Below are positions 44,334-52,872 of a stretch of 64,000 bases of DNA, piece after piece. Origin of the DNA: Kitasatospora kifunensis (GTDB lineage: Bacteria > Actinomycetota > Actinomycetes > Streptomycetales > Streptomycetaceae); NCBI RefSeq assembly GCF_014203855.1, contig NZ_JACHJV010000001.1, forward strand, positions 7,130,001-7,194,000. The letters run 5' to 3'. The position numbers and the translations under genes are program-made. Below the pieces are notes generated by a model. The model searched no databases and was not told the origin of the DNA. It saw nothing but the letters and a program-made list of their open reading frames with translations. Positions within the stretch are counted from its first letter, which is position 1, and each line of letters opens with the position of its first letter.

Positions 44334-44476
44334 GCCTACCCCCGCGAACACCAGCCAGGCCGCGCGCGGCGACTTCTCGGATCCGTCATCAACAGATTAC
44401 CGGCAGTCACCGCCTGCTCTGGCATGCTGTGGTCTCGATCGGCGCCGGATCCACTGGCGGCGCGGCCGGAACATAT

Positions 44477-44491
44477 GTTGTAATACGCAAC
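44477..44491. promoter_or_regulatory. MarR-type operator before the marR gene
   Basis: GTTGTAATACGCAAC has GTTG/CAAC arms around an AT-rich centre and lies 27 bp before the GTG start. It resembles the TTG-N7-CAA operators of MarR proteins and suggests autoregulation. Confidence 0.6.
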
Positions 44492-44517
44492 CACCAAGGG
44501 AGAGGGAGAGGTCAGGC

Positions 44518-44940
44518 GTGTCGGGCCGAGACGAGTCGATCGAGATCATCCAGCGCGAGCTGACCGCCTTCGCCCGACGGGCTCGGCACAAGGCCTCGCA
44601 ACTGCATCCGGGGCTCTCCCTGGTGACGTACAGCATCCTCGACCTGATGTACGAGCGCGGCGGCTGCCGGGCCGCGGACCTCGCCGCCTACTTCATGCTC
44701 GACAAGTCGACGGTGAGTCGGCAGGTCGGCTCGCTGGAGAAGTTGGGGCTGCTGAGCCGCGAGGTGGATCCGGAGGATCATCGCGGCCAGATCCTGCGCC
44801 CGAGCGAGCAGGGGTTGGCGCTGCTGCGCCACGCGTACGAGATGCGGCGCGAGTCGTTCACCGAGCGGTTCACGGAGTGGGGCGACGAGGACGTCGCGCG
44901 GCTGGCGGGCTACCTGGTGCGGTACGGCGCGGCCGACTGA
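44518..44940 (+). CDS. MarR-family regulator
   Basis: A 140-residue MarR protein from GTG 44518, with GGGAGAGGGAGAGG upstream. The recognition region is CRAADLAAYFMLDKSTVSRQ and the wing LLSREVDPEDHRGQILRPSE. It is divergent from the STAND-WD40 gene (184 bp between starts) and may control it as well as itself; no efflux gene lies beside it. Confidence 0.88.
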   Translation: MSGRDESIEIIQRELTAFARRARHKASQLHPGLSLVTYSILDLMYERGGCRAADLAAYFMLDKSTVSRQVGSLEKLGLLSREVDPEDHRGQILRPSEQGLALLRHAYEMRRESFTERFTEWGDEDVARLAGYLVRYGAAD

Positions 44941-45105
44941 CACCGGACCCTCTTGGAGGGTCGGCCGGTCCCGGGCGACGCATGACCCGCACCGCGCCAA
45001 AAGCCGCCGGCCGGCCGCAGGTTGGTGGACCTGCCGACCGGCCGGCGGCTGCGTGGAACCCGCTGAGCGCTGCCGCTCAGCGAAGGCCGCTGATCACCGG
45101 GGTGA

Positions 45106-45945
45106 TCAGTACGCCTGGTGGGCCTGCCAGAAGACCCAGGCCTGGTTCGGGCTGCCGTAGGTCTGGTTCATGTACTGCAGCGCCCACTTGATCTGGGTGG
45201 CGGGGTTGGTCGCCCAGTCCGAGCCGGCCGAGGCCATCTTGCTGCCGGGCAGGGCCTGCGGCAGGCCGTAGGCGCCGGAGCTCGGGTTGGTGGCGGTGAC
45301 CTTCCAGCCGCTCTCGTGGGTGATGATCTGCTCGAACGACGCCAGCTGGTCGGCCGGGACGATCGAGGCGGCGAGCGCCTGCAGCGAGGCCGTGCTGGCG
45401 TTGGCGCTGAGAGCGGGGGCCGCCGCAGCCGCCGGGGCAGCCGGGGCGGCGGTGTTGCTCTGGGCGCTGGTCGAGCTGCTGCTCGGCGCGGCCGGGGCGC
45501 TCTTCTGCGGGGCCGGGGCCGGAGCCGGGGTCTGCGCCGGAGCCTGGGCCGGGGCGGAGCCGTCGGCGAGCGCGAGCTGCTGGCCGGGGTAGATCACGTC
45601 CGGGCCCGCGGTGAGCACCGACTTGTTCAGCTCGTACAGCTTCTGCCAACCGCCCTGCACGTTGTGGCTGGTGGCGATCTTGGACAGCCAGTCGCCACCC
45701 TGCACGGTGTAGTCGGCGGGGGCCTGCGCGGCGGCCGGGGCCGGAGCCGAGGCCTGGGCCGCGGCGCTCGGGGCGAGCTCGGCCGACTGCTGCTGCGCGG
45801 TGTTGTGGTGGACCGGAGTAGCGCTGGCGCCACTGGCGGCGATCATGGGCAGACCGGCACCGACGCCGACGATGACGGTGGTGGCGATCGCACGCTTGAG
45901 CGCGGCACGGCTGGGCAGGCTGGGACGGCCGTTGACGGACATCAT
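45106..45945 (-). CDS. Secreted LysM / transglycosylase-like cell-wall protein
   Basis: A 279-residue exported protein. It has a signal peptide (IATTVIVGVGAGLPMIAA), a LysM domain (YTVQGGDWLSKIATSH, YPGQQLALADG), an Ala/Pro linker and a C-terminal lysozyme-like domain (FEQIITHESGWKVTATNPSS, the Glu probably catalytic, and YGLPQALPGSKMASAGSDW). It binds and remodels peptidoglycan during growth or germination. ATG 45945 follows GAGGAAG. A c-di-AMP riboswitch in its 5' leader controls expression, as for many actinobacterial cell-wall hydrolases. Confidence 0.92.
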   Translation of the reverse strand: MMSVNGRPSLPSRAALKRAIATTVIVGVGAGLPMIAASGASATPVHHNTAQQQSAELAPSAAAQASAPAPAAAQAPADYTVQGGDWLSKIATSHNVQGGWQKLYELNKSVLTAGPDVIYPGQQLALADGSAPAQAPAQTPAPAPAPQKSAPAAPSSSSTSAQSNTAAPAAPAAAAAPALSANASTASLQALAASIVPADQLASFEQIITHESGWKVTATNPSSGAYGLPQALPGSKMASAGSDWATNPATQIKWALQYMNQTYGSPNQAWVFWQAHQAY

Positions 45946-45965
45946 GAAAAGCGCTTCCTCTCCCA

Positions 45966-46144
45966 CGCCTGCGAGGTGAGCTGTCGGATTCGGGCTGGAG
46001 TTGCCCGGCCGCGCACAGCGCGGCTTCACCCCTAGCCCCGCCCGGAGCCGTGCTCCAGGTGGGGCGACTTACCTTTGGGTCCCCCGCCCCTGCCGTGGTG
46101 CTGTGATGCACAGTGCCCGTTCCGTCCGGCGGCAGGATTCGGCG
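45966..46144 (-). ncRNA. ydaO-type c-di-AMP riboswitch
   Basis: On the minus strand the leader shows the conserved parts of the ydaO (RF00379) class in order: CGCCGAATCCTGCCGCCGGA, GGGGGACCCA, GGGGTGAAGCCGCGC, CCCGAATCCGACAGCTCACC and CTCGCAGGCG. It ends 20 nt before the LysM gene. In this class bound c-di-AMP usually turns expression off. Confidence 0.9.
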
Positions 46145-46264
46145 TTCCGGGGAGCGGGGTTCGTGTGGAGACGAACGGGATGCACCGTAGGCAGGTCGAA
46201 GGTCCTATCTCAAGCCCGGAAGCCCTATCACAGGGCAATGTGAGGTGTGTCATGCCCAAGCTGG

Positions 46265-46298
46265 CGGGGCGATAACGATTCGCATCGTTATCGCCCCG
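46265..46298. terminator. 15-bp perfect hairpin terminator
   Basis: Arms 46265-46279 and 46284-46298 pair perfectly around TCGC. It lies 31 bp beyond the stop of the minus-strand serine-hydrolase gene at 46329 and separates it from the riboswitch leader. Confidence 0.85.
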
Positions 46299-46328
46299 TG
46301 ATATGAATTTCCGTCAGCCCGCGCCCCG

Positions 46329-47774
46329 TCAGCCCGCGTGCCACCCCTGTGGGTCGACGTCGCCGGGCGTCACCGCGGCCGGGTGGTAGGGGCCGCGGGT
46401 CAGCACGAAGCCGGCGAGGTCGAGGTGGCTGACCGAACCGTCGTCGGCGCGCACCACGCGCAGCGGCTCACCCGCGTAGTAGCCGTCGAGGCCGGTCCAG
46501 CTGCCGTCGGGCTCGGGCAGGAAGCGTGAGGTGCGGGCGGGGCCGCTGAGCGCGGTGAGCTCCAGAGCGCGCTCCGCCCGCAGGTGCAGGGCCAGCGCGG
46601 TGGGGCCCCAGTACCAGGGGCCGGTCAGTGCCAGCAGTTCCGGATCGGCGTCGGTGAACGGGCGCCAGGCACTGGGCAGCAGGGGTTCGCGCTCGGCCAC
46701 GATCCGGATCAGGTCGGGGCCGACCATCAAGAGGTCGGGACCGGCCGTCACGTTGGTCAGGGTGACCGCCGCCACGTCGTCCTCCTCGCTCAGCCACAGG
46801 CTGGCCAGGAAGCCGGGCATCGAACCGGTGTGACCGACCAGCAGCCGCCCGTCGACCCGGACCAGCTGCAGGCCCAGGCCGTAGCTGGAGGTCCAGTCGT
46901 CGTCCGGGCCGCAGGCGGGTCGGCGCATCTCGGCCAGCGTGGTGCCGGCCAGCACCTTCTCCGCGCCGCCCGGGATGCTGCCGGCGAGGAAGGCGGCCCA
47001 ACGGGCGAGGTCGGCGGCCGTGGACCAGAGCTGCCCCGCCGGTGCCATCAGGCCGGTGTCGGTGAGCGGTTCGGGGAGCATCACGTCCGCCCACGGGTGC
47101 ACGGCGAACCCGCCCGCGTGCGGGGACTGCGGCAGCAGGGTGGTGCGGGTCAGGCCCAGCGGGTCCAGCACCTCCTGGCGCAGGACCTCGCTCCACGGCT
47201 GTCGGCGCAGCTTGCTCACCAGCGCGCCGAGCAGGGCGTAGCCGGGGTTGGAGTAGTGGTAGCGCTCTCCGGCCGGGTGGCGGAACGGCTGCTCCTCCAG
47301 CAGGTTGCCCAGCTCGGGGCGGAGCGAGCCGTCGGTCCGCTCCCACCAGGGGCCCGGCGTCTCGGCGGCCAGCCCGGCCGTGTGGCTGAGCAGTTCGCGG
47401 ATGGTGGCGCGGCCTGCGGCGGTGCCCGGCAGGTGCTGTTCCAGCGGATCGGCCAGGTCGAGCAGGCCCTCGTCGCGCAGGCGCAGCACCAGCACCGCGA
47501 TGAAGGTCTTGGTGATCGAGCCGATCCGGTACTGGGTGTTCTCGTCCGGCGCGTGCCCCTCGATCATGCTCCGGCCGCCGCTCCACACCCGGTGGCCGCT
47601 GCGGACCACCGCGCCGACCAAGGAGGGAGTGCGACCCTGCGCCTGTCCGACGGCGAGGCGGTGCAGCAGGGCCCGACGGGTCTCGGGCAGCAACTCGCTG
47701 ACGGTCAGGGCGGGGGTGGGCAGCTCCTCGGCCCGCACCTCGTTGATCGGCAACTCGTCGGACTTGTACGTCAT
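46329..47774 (-). CDS. Serine hydrolase, class C beta-lactamase-like
   Basis: A 481-residue protein without a clear signal peptide, so probably cytosolic. Nucleophile motif SITKTF near residue 87, tyrosine motif YHYSNPGYALLGAL, and VGHTGSMPGF as third motif. A 130-residue C-terminal domain (about 350-481, beta-rich, LDGYYAGEPLRVVRADD) follows the catalytic domain. Family members act as esterases, amidases or DD-peptidases. Single gene, 242 bp from the divergent methyltransferase gene; that gap holds no other gene. Confidence 0.87.
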   Translation of the reverse strand: MTYKSDELPINEVRAEELPTPALTVSELLPETRRALLHRLAVGQAQGRTPSLVGAVVRSGHRVWSGGRSMIEGHAPDENTQYRIGSITKTFIAVLVLRLRDEGLLDLADPLEQHLPGTAAGRATIRELLSHTAGLAAETPGPWWERTDGSLRPELGNLLEEQPFRHPAGERYHYSNPGYALLGALVSKLRRQPWSEVLRQEVLDPLGLTRTTLLPQSPHAGGFAVHPWADVMLPEPLTDTGLMAPAGQLWSTAADLARWAAFLAGSIPGGAEKVLAGTTLAEMRRPACGPDDDWTSSYGLGLQLVRVDGRLLVGHTGSMPGFLASLWLSEEDDVAAVTLTNVTAGPDLLMVGPDLIRIVAEREPLLPSAWRPFTDADPELLALTGPWYWGPTALALHLRAERALELTALSGPARTSRFLPEPDGSWTGLDGYYAGEPLRVVRADDGSVSHLDLAGFVLTRGPYHPAAVTPGDVDPQGWHAG

Positions 47775-48016
47775 CTGATCTCACATTCGCAGCTGGGCGG
47801 GGCTGGAGAAGGTCGGACCGCTCGACCCTACCCGCGCTTGACCCGCGCAGCTCGGCAATAACGCCGCAACCGAAGTGGCAACGGGAGCGTCAACGGAGGT
47901 GGCGAGGGAAGCACAAACGGAACCTCGTCACCCACCCGCCGACCGGCGCGGATCAACCAGCCCGCTATGCTGCCCCCGGCCGCGCGACCACGGGCCGCAG
48001 AAACGAAGGGGAGACG

Positions 48017-48814
48017 GTGCAGAAGTCCCGACACGACGGTGATATGACGCAGCTTCAGACTGACCGGCCGCACCCCGCGCGGATCTACGACTACTGGCTC
48101 GGCGGCAAGGACAACTTCCCGCCGGACCGCCAGGCGGCCGAGCACGCGATCACCGCCTCGGCGGACATACCGGCGGCTGCCCGGGAGAACCGCGCGTTCC
48201 TGCGGCGGGCGGTGCGACTGGCCGCAGAGTCCGGCATCCGGCAGTTCATCGACATCGGCGCCGGACTGCCCTCGCCCGGCAACGTGCACGAGGTGGTGCA
48301 GACCGTGGCACCCGACGCCCGGGTGGTCTACGTGGACAACGACCCGATCGTGCTCACCCACGGCCGCGCGCTGCTGGCCGACAACCGCAGCACCACGGTG
48401 CTGACCGGGGACGTCCGCGAGCTGGACGAGCTCTTCGAACGCCCGGAGCTGCGCGCGCTGGTGGACTTCTCGCAGCCGGTGGCGGTGCTGCTGCTGGCGC
48501 TGCTGCACTTCGTCAGCGACGAGCAGGCGCGGCACGCGGTGGAGCAGGTCCGCGCGCGGGTGGCACCGGGCAGCTACCTGCTGCTCTCGCACAGCACGCA
48601 CGAGGGCAACCCGGAGCGCGCCGCCGAGGTGGCCAAGACCTGGGACAAGACCGCCTCGGGCATCCGGCTTCGCGGCCGCGACGAGGTGACCGGACTGTTC
48701 GACGGCTGGGAACTGCTGGAGCCCGGCGTGGACTTCGTCCCGCTCTGGCGCCCGGACGCCTCGACGGAGGCCACCACCCGCTGGATGTACGCGGGGGTCG
48801 GCCGCAAGAGCTGA
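48017..48814 (+). CDS. SAM-dependent methyltransferase, DUF574 type
   Basis: A 265-residue protein of the actinobacterial DUF574/Methyltransf_19 family. The N-terminal signature HPARIYDYWLGGKDNFPPDR and the SAM motif FIDIGAGLPSPGNVHEV, with VVYVDNDPIVLTHG as the acidic loop, are clear. Streptomyces genomes have many copies; substrates are unknown. GTG 48017 follows AAGGGGAG; ATG 48044 is an alternative start just before the conserved part. Confidence 0.9.
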   Translation: MQKSRHDGDMTQLQTDRPHPARIYDYWLGGKDNFPPDRQAAEHAITASADIPAAARENRAFLRRAVRLAAESGIRQFIDIGAGLPSPGNVHEVVQTVAPDARVVYVDNDPIVLTHGRALLADNRSTTVLTGDVRELDELFERPELRALVDFSQPVAVLLLALLHFVSDEQARHAVEQVRARVAPGSYLLLSHSTHEGNPERAAEVAKTWDKTASGIRLRGRDEVTGLFDGWELLEPGVDFVPLWRPDASTEATTRWMYAGVGRKS

Positions 48815-48815
48815 C

Positions 48816-48845
48816 TCAGCGGGCCCCTACTGGCGGGCCCGCTGA
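48816..48845. terminator. Bidirectional hairpin terminator
   Basis: TCAGCGGGCCC (48816-48826) pairs with GGGCCCGCTGA (48835-48845). It fills the 34-bp gap between the methyltransferase and the convergent kinase gene. Confidence 0.85.
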
Positions 48846-48848
48846 ACC

Positions 48849-49775
48849 TCACGGACCGGCCAACGCCGCGGCCAGCTCCCGGACGTCCGGTGGGTTGGCC
48901 CCGGCACGGGAGACGGTGACGGCGGCTGCCGCGCCCGCGTGGCGCAGCAGGGCCGCCAGGGCCGATTCCGTCAGGGTCCGCAGCGCGGCCCGGCCACCGG
49001 CGCCGAGCAGGCCGCGGGCCGCGAGCGCGTCCAGAGCGGCGGACATGAAGGAGTCACCGGCGCCGACCGTGTCCACCACCTCGGCCGCCCTGGCCGGCCC
49101 GTCGACCCGAGCGTCGCGGGTGACGGCGAGGGCGCCCGCGCCGCCCCTGGTCACCAGCACCAGCGCGGGGCCGGCGGCGAGCCAGGCGGCGGCGACCTGC
49201 TCCGGCGTGCGGTCGGGGTAGAGCCAGTCGAGGTCCTCGTCACTGGCCTTGACCACGTCGCTGAGTGCCACGCAGCGCTCCACCTGGGCGCGGACCTCGG
49301 TGGGCGAACCGAGCAGGGCCGGGCGGATGTTGGGGTCATAGCTGACCGTCGCGCCCTCGCGCAGCCCGGCCACCAGGTCCAGGGTGGCCTCGGCGCCGGG
49401 CGCGAGCAGGGCGGCGAGCGAGCCGAAGTGGGTGTGCGGGGCCGCGACGGCGGGACGGACGGGGGCCAGCGACCAGTGGATGTCGAAGGTGTAGCTCGCC
49501 CGTCCCTGGGCGTCGAGGGTGACGATCGCGCTCGGGGTGGCGGCCGCCTGCCGTCTGTCCGTCAGCAGCTCGACGCCGGCCGAGCGCAGGTGGGCGGTGA
49601 TCAGCTCGCCGACCGGGTCAGCGCCCAGCTGGGTGAGCAGCGCGGTGGGGTGTCCGAGCCGGCTCAGGCCGTAGGCGACGTTGGCGGGGCTGCCACCGGG
49701 GTGCGGCACGTCGGGCCGGCCGGGCGTGCGGACGATGTCGGCAACGCTCTCACCGATGACGAGGAAGTCGGTCAT
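48849..49775 (-). CDS. PfkB-family carbohydrate kinase (fructokinase-like)
   Basis: A 308-residue ribokinase-like enzyme. Sugar-site motif HPGGSPANVAYGLSRLG is near residue 25, and the ATP/anion-hole motif VDTVGAGDSFMSAALD holds the catalytic Asp. It phosphorylates a sugar, most likely fructose, in the cytosol. Single gene. 5' end 131 bp from the divergent RluA-type gene. Confidence 0.88.
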   Translation of the reverse strand: MTDFLVIGESVADIVRTPGRPDVPHPGGSPANVAYGLSRLGHPTALLTQLGADPVGELITAHLRSAGVELLTDRRQAAATPSAIVTLDAQGRASYTFDIHWSLAPVRPAVAAPHTHFGSLAALLAPGAEATLDLVAGLREGATVSYDPNIRPALLGSPTEVRAQVERCVALSDVVKASDEDLDWLYPDRTPEQVAAAWLAAGPALVLVTRGGAGALAVTRDARVDGPARAAEVVDTVGAGDSFMSAALDALAARGLLGAGGRAALRTLTESALAALLRHAGAAAAVTVSRAGANPPDVRELAAALAGP

Positions 49776-49906
49776 CCTGCTCAGGCTCCCGGGCTGGTGT
49801 TGGCGGGGTACCCATCTTCGCGGGCGAGCGGTCGGCGGGGAACACCGGGCTGGTCCTGACCGGGCGCCGGGGCGGGCCGGTCCCGGTGGCCCGTAGGCTT
49901 GCCGGA

Positions 49907-50929
49907 ATGAGACGCAGGACGAAGCCGGTGCCCGCCCCGCTGCCGCAGCGCCGCGGTGTGGACCCGGTGCGGGTTCGGCTGCCGGCCGAGGGTTCCTGGG
50001 CGACCGTGGCCGAGTACCTGGCCCACCGGTTGCCGGACGAGGTCGGGGACCGGCTGGCGCAGATGCTGCGGGCCGGCGAGATCATCGGGGTGGCCGGGCC
50101 GGTCGGACCCGGGACTCGCTTCGAGCCCGGCACCAGCGTCTGGTTCCACCGCGACCTGCCGCCCGAGGTGCCGGTGCCGTTCGAGCTCGAGGTGATCCAC
50201 CGCGACGAGCACCTGGTGGTGGTCGACAAGCCGCACTTCCTGGCCACCACCCCGCGCGGCAGCCACGTGGTGCAGACCGCGCTCTCCCGCCTGCGCCACG
50301 AGCTCGACCTGCCGGAGCTCAGTCCCGCGCACCGACTGGACCGGTTGACGGCCGGACTGGTCATGTTCGTCGCCGACCCGCAGGCGCGCGGCGCCTACCA
50401 GACGCTGTTCCGGGACCGCCTGGTGACCAAGGAGTACGAGGCCGTCGCGCGCTACGACCCGCTGCTGGAGCTGCCCCGGACGGTGCGCAGCCGGATCGTC
50501 AAGGAGCGCGGGGTGATCGCGGCCCGCGAGGAGGACGGGCCGGTGAACGCCGAGAGCCGGATCGAGCTGATCGAGCACCGCGGTGGGCTGGCCCGCTACC
50601 GGCTGACCCCGCTGACCGGCCGCACCCACCAGCTGCGGCTGCACATGAGCGGGCTCGGCCTGCCGATCCTCGGCGATCCCGTCTACCCGGAGGTCCTGCC
50701 CGAGGCGGCGCCGGGCGATTTTCGCAGGCCGCTGCAACTGCTCGCGGTTACGCTGGCGTTCACCGATCCGCTGAGCGGGCAGCCGGTGCGGCTGCGCTCG
50801 CGGCGGACGCTGGCAGCGTGGACGGACACGGACACGGACCTGAGTACGGACACGGAGAAGGGACGGCCGGGGTATGACGCCGGGGGAGTACGAGGAGACA
50901 CCCGAACAGCGCCTCACGGCACTGCGTGA
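49907..50929 (+). CDS. RluA-family pseudouridine synthase
   Basis: A 340-residue enzyme. The catalytic Asp is in SPAHRLDRLTAGLVMF, and KEYEAVAR, PLTGRTHQLRLHMSGLGLPILGD are standard family motifs. It isomerises uridine in rRNA or tRNA. There is no S4 domain, but the N-terminus (VAEYLAHRL, QMLRAGEIIGVAG) resembles its remnant. The last 40 residues are low complexity, beginning with a TDTDTD run from a GGACAC repeat. The 3' end overlaps the next gene by 56 nt. Confidence 0.9.
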   Translation: MRRRTKPVPAPLPQRRGVDPVRVRLPAEGSWATVAEYLAHRLPDEVGDRLAQMLRAGEIIGVAGPVGPGTRFEPGTSVWFHRDLPPEVPVPFELEVIHRDEHLVVVDKPHFLATTPRGSHVVQTALSRLRHELDLPELSPAHRLDRLTAGLVMFVADPQARGAYQTLFRDRLVTKEYEAVARYDPLLELPRTVRSRIVKERGVIAAREEDGPVNAESRIELIEHRGGLARYRLTPLTGRTHQLRLHMSGLGLPILGDPVYPEVLPEAAPGDFRRPLQLLAVTLAFTDPLSGQPVRLRSRRTLAAWTDTDTDLSTDTEKGRPGYDAGGVRGDTRTAPHGTA

Positions 50930-51578
50930 GTTGCTGATCCACCAGCCGGCGATGGCGCGCGAGCTGCCCGGCTTCGACGTCGAGCAGGCACCGGCGGACC
51001 CGGCGGAGCTCTTCGTGGCCTGGCTGCTGGCGGCGCTGCGCGACGGGGTACCGGACGCGCAGGTGCTGACGCTCAGCACCGAGGGGCTCGACGGCGGCCC
51101 GGACGCGCGAATCGTGGCGCTGCGCGACGTGGACCCGGCGGCGGGCGAGTGGTGGCTCGCGGGGGACGTGCACAGCCCCAAGGGCCGCCAGCTGGCGGCC
51201 TGCGCTCGGGCGGCGCTGACCTGGTACTGGCCGGCACTCGGGCGCCAGGTCCGGGTGCGGGGTGCGGTGCGGACGGGGAGCGCGGCAGCGGCTGGTGAGA
51301 CCTTCCGGCTGCTGAGCCCGAAGTCGCGGGTGGCGTCGTTGGTGGGGCGGCAGAGTGAACCGCTGGGGGAGGCGGCTGAGTTCTCGGCGGCCTGGGCGGT
51401 GGCGGAGCGTGAGCTGGCGGCGGATCAGGAGATCGTCGCGGCGGGCTACACGCAGTACGCGGTGCGGGCCGAGGCGGTCGAGTTCTGGCAGGGCGCGGCC
51501 GAGCGGCGGCATGTGCGGCTGGCCTACCGCAGGCCGGCCGAGGACGGGCAGTGGACGCGGCGGATGCTCTGGCCGTGA
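50874..51578 (+). CDS. Pyridoxamine 5'-phosphate oxidase-like protein
   Basis: A 234-residue PNPOx-type flavoprotein. DARIVALRDVDPAAGEWWLAG, SPKGRQLAACARAALTWYWP and ALGRQVRVRGAVRT match the FMN-binding core, and the C-terminus (RRHVRLAYRR, WTRRMLWP) fits the PNPOx dimer domain (usually RxxRxxWxxxRLxP). It may make PLP or act on another substrate. ATG 50874 lies 56 nt inside the RluA-like gene. Confidence 0.82.
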   Translation: MTPGEYEETPEQRLTALRELLIHQPAMARELPGFDVEQAPADPAELFVAWLLAALRDGVPDAQVLTLSTEGLDGGPDARIVALRDVDPAAGEWWLAGDVHSPKGRQLAACARAALTWYWPALGRQVRVRGAVRTGSAAAAGETFRLLSPKSRVASLVGRQSEPLGEAAEFSAAWAVAERELAADQEIVAAGYTQYAVRAEAVEFWQGAAERRHVRLAYRRPAEDGQWTRRMLWP

Positions 51579-51740
51579 ACCGGCCCGGCGCTCCCGGTCG
51601 CCCGTCGCCCCCGACGACTCGCGACCGTCACCCCCGACGGCTCTCGGCCATCACTCCCGGTGATGACCGAACCGTCGCTGCTGGGCGATGAGTTGGCTCG
51701 TTAGGCTGGGTCCGCAAGCGCCTACCAAAAGGGAGTCGTC

Positions 51741-52724
51741 GTGGTCCACGCGGTCAAGCACAGCCAAGTCGAGGTCAACGGAGTCCGCCTGCACATCGCC
51801 GAGCAGGGCGAGGGGCCGCTGGTCCTGCTGCTGCACGGCTTCCCGGAGAGCTGGTACTCCTGGCGTCACCAGTTCGGGCCGTTGGCCGAGGCGGGGTACC
51901 GGGTGGTGGCGCCCGACCAGCGCGGCTACGCCCGCAGCGAGCGTCCGCTGGACGTCGGCTCCTACACGCTGCCGCACCTGGTGGGCGACGTGGTCGGGCT
52001 GATCGAGGCGCTCGGGGCCGAGCAGGCGGTCGTGGTGGGGCACGACTGGGGTGCGCCGGTCGCCTGGATCAGCGCGATGCTGCGGCCCGATCTGGTGCGC
52101 GCGGTCGCGGGGTTGAGCGTGCCGCCGCGGCTGCCGGCCGGGATCGGTCCGCTGGCGGCCAGCAGGCAGGTCTACGGTGACGGCTTCTACCAGAACTACT
52201 TCCAGCAACCGGGCGTCGCCGACGCCGAGTTGGCGCAGGATCCGGCGCGCACCTTCCGTGCCACCCTGTTCGGCGTCTCGGGCGACAACCCCCTTCAGCC
52301 CAGCCCGTGGATCATCCCGGAGGGCAGCACGCTGCTCGACACGCTGCCGGAGCCGAAGGAGCTGCCCGCCTGGCTCACCGAGGAGGACATCGCGGCCTTC
52401 GTCGCCGACTACGCCGGCCACGGCGAGCACGCCTTCACCGGACCGCTGAACTGGTACCGCAACATCGACCGCAACCAGGAGCTGATGGCGGCCTTCCGCG
52501 GCCTGGGCATCACGGTCCCCGCGCTGTACATCGTCGGCGACCACGACATGGTCTACGCGCTGCGCGGGGTGGACAAGCTGCTCGCGGCGCTGCCCACCAT
52601 CGCACCCAAGCTGTTCCGCAGCGTCACCCTGCCGGGCTGCGGCCACTGGACCCAGCAGGAGCGGCCCGCGGAGGTCAATGCCGAGCTGCTGGACTTCCTC
52701 GCGCACCTGGACGCCGGGCACTGA
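51741..52724 (+). CDS. Alpha/beta hydrolase, epoxide hydrolase-like
   Basis: A 327-residue alpha/beta hydrolase. Motifs: LLLHGFPESWYSWRHQ (oxyanion hole), nucleophile Asp in VVGHDWGAPVAW, acid Asp in VGDHDMVYAL, base His in GCGHWTQQERP. The HGFPE and GHDWG pattern is that of soluble epoxide hydrolases, which open epoxides to diols. GTG 51741 follows an AAAAGGGAG ribosome site. It is 148 bp before lpdA, with no sign of a common function. Confidence 0.88.
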   Translation: MVHAVKHSQVEVNGVRLHIAEQGEGPLVLLLHGFPESWYSWRHQFGPLAEAGYRVVAPDQRGYARSERPLDVGSYTLPHLVGDVVGLIEALGAEQAVVVGHDWGAPVAWISAMLRPDLVRAVAGLSVPPRLPAGIGPLAASRQVYGDGFYQNYFQQPGVADAELAQDPARTFRATLFGVSGDNPLQPSPWIIPEGSTLLDTLPEPKELPAWLTEEDIAAFVADYAGHGEHAFTGPLNWYRNIDRNQELMAAFRGLGITVPALYIVGDHDMVYALRGVDKLLAALPTIAPKLFRSVTLPGCGHWTQQERPAEVNAELLDFLAHLDAGH

Positions 52725-52872
52725 CCGCGCTCCTGACGCCCCGGGTCGGCCTGCGGGTCGGCCCGGGGCCGGTCCGGCGGGCCTCAGGGGCGGGCGAGCG
52801 TGGCCCGCGCCAGGGGGTGGGAATACAGTCGGGTGCGTCAGTATCTTTCTGAGAGATGCCGGAACGAGGATC

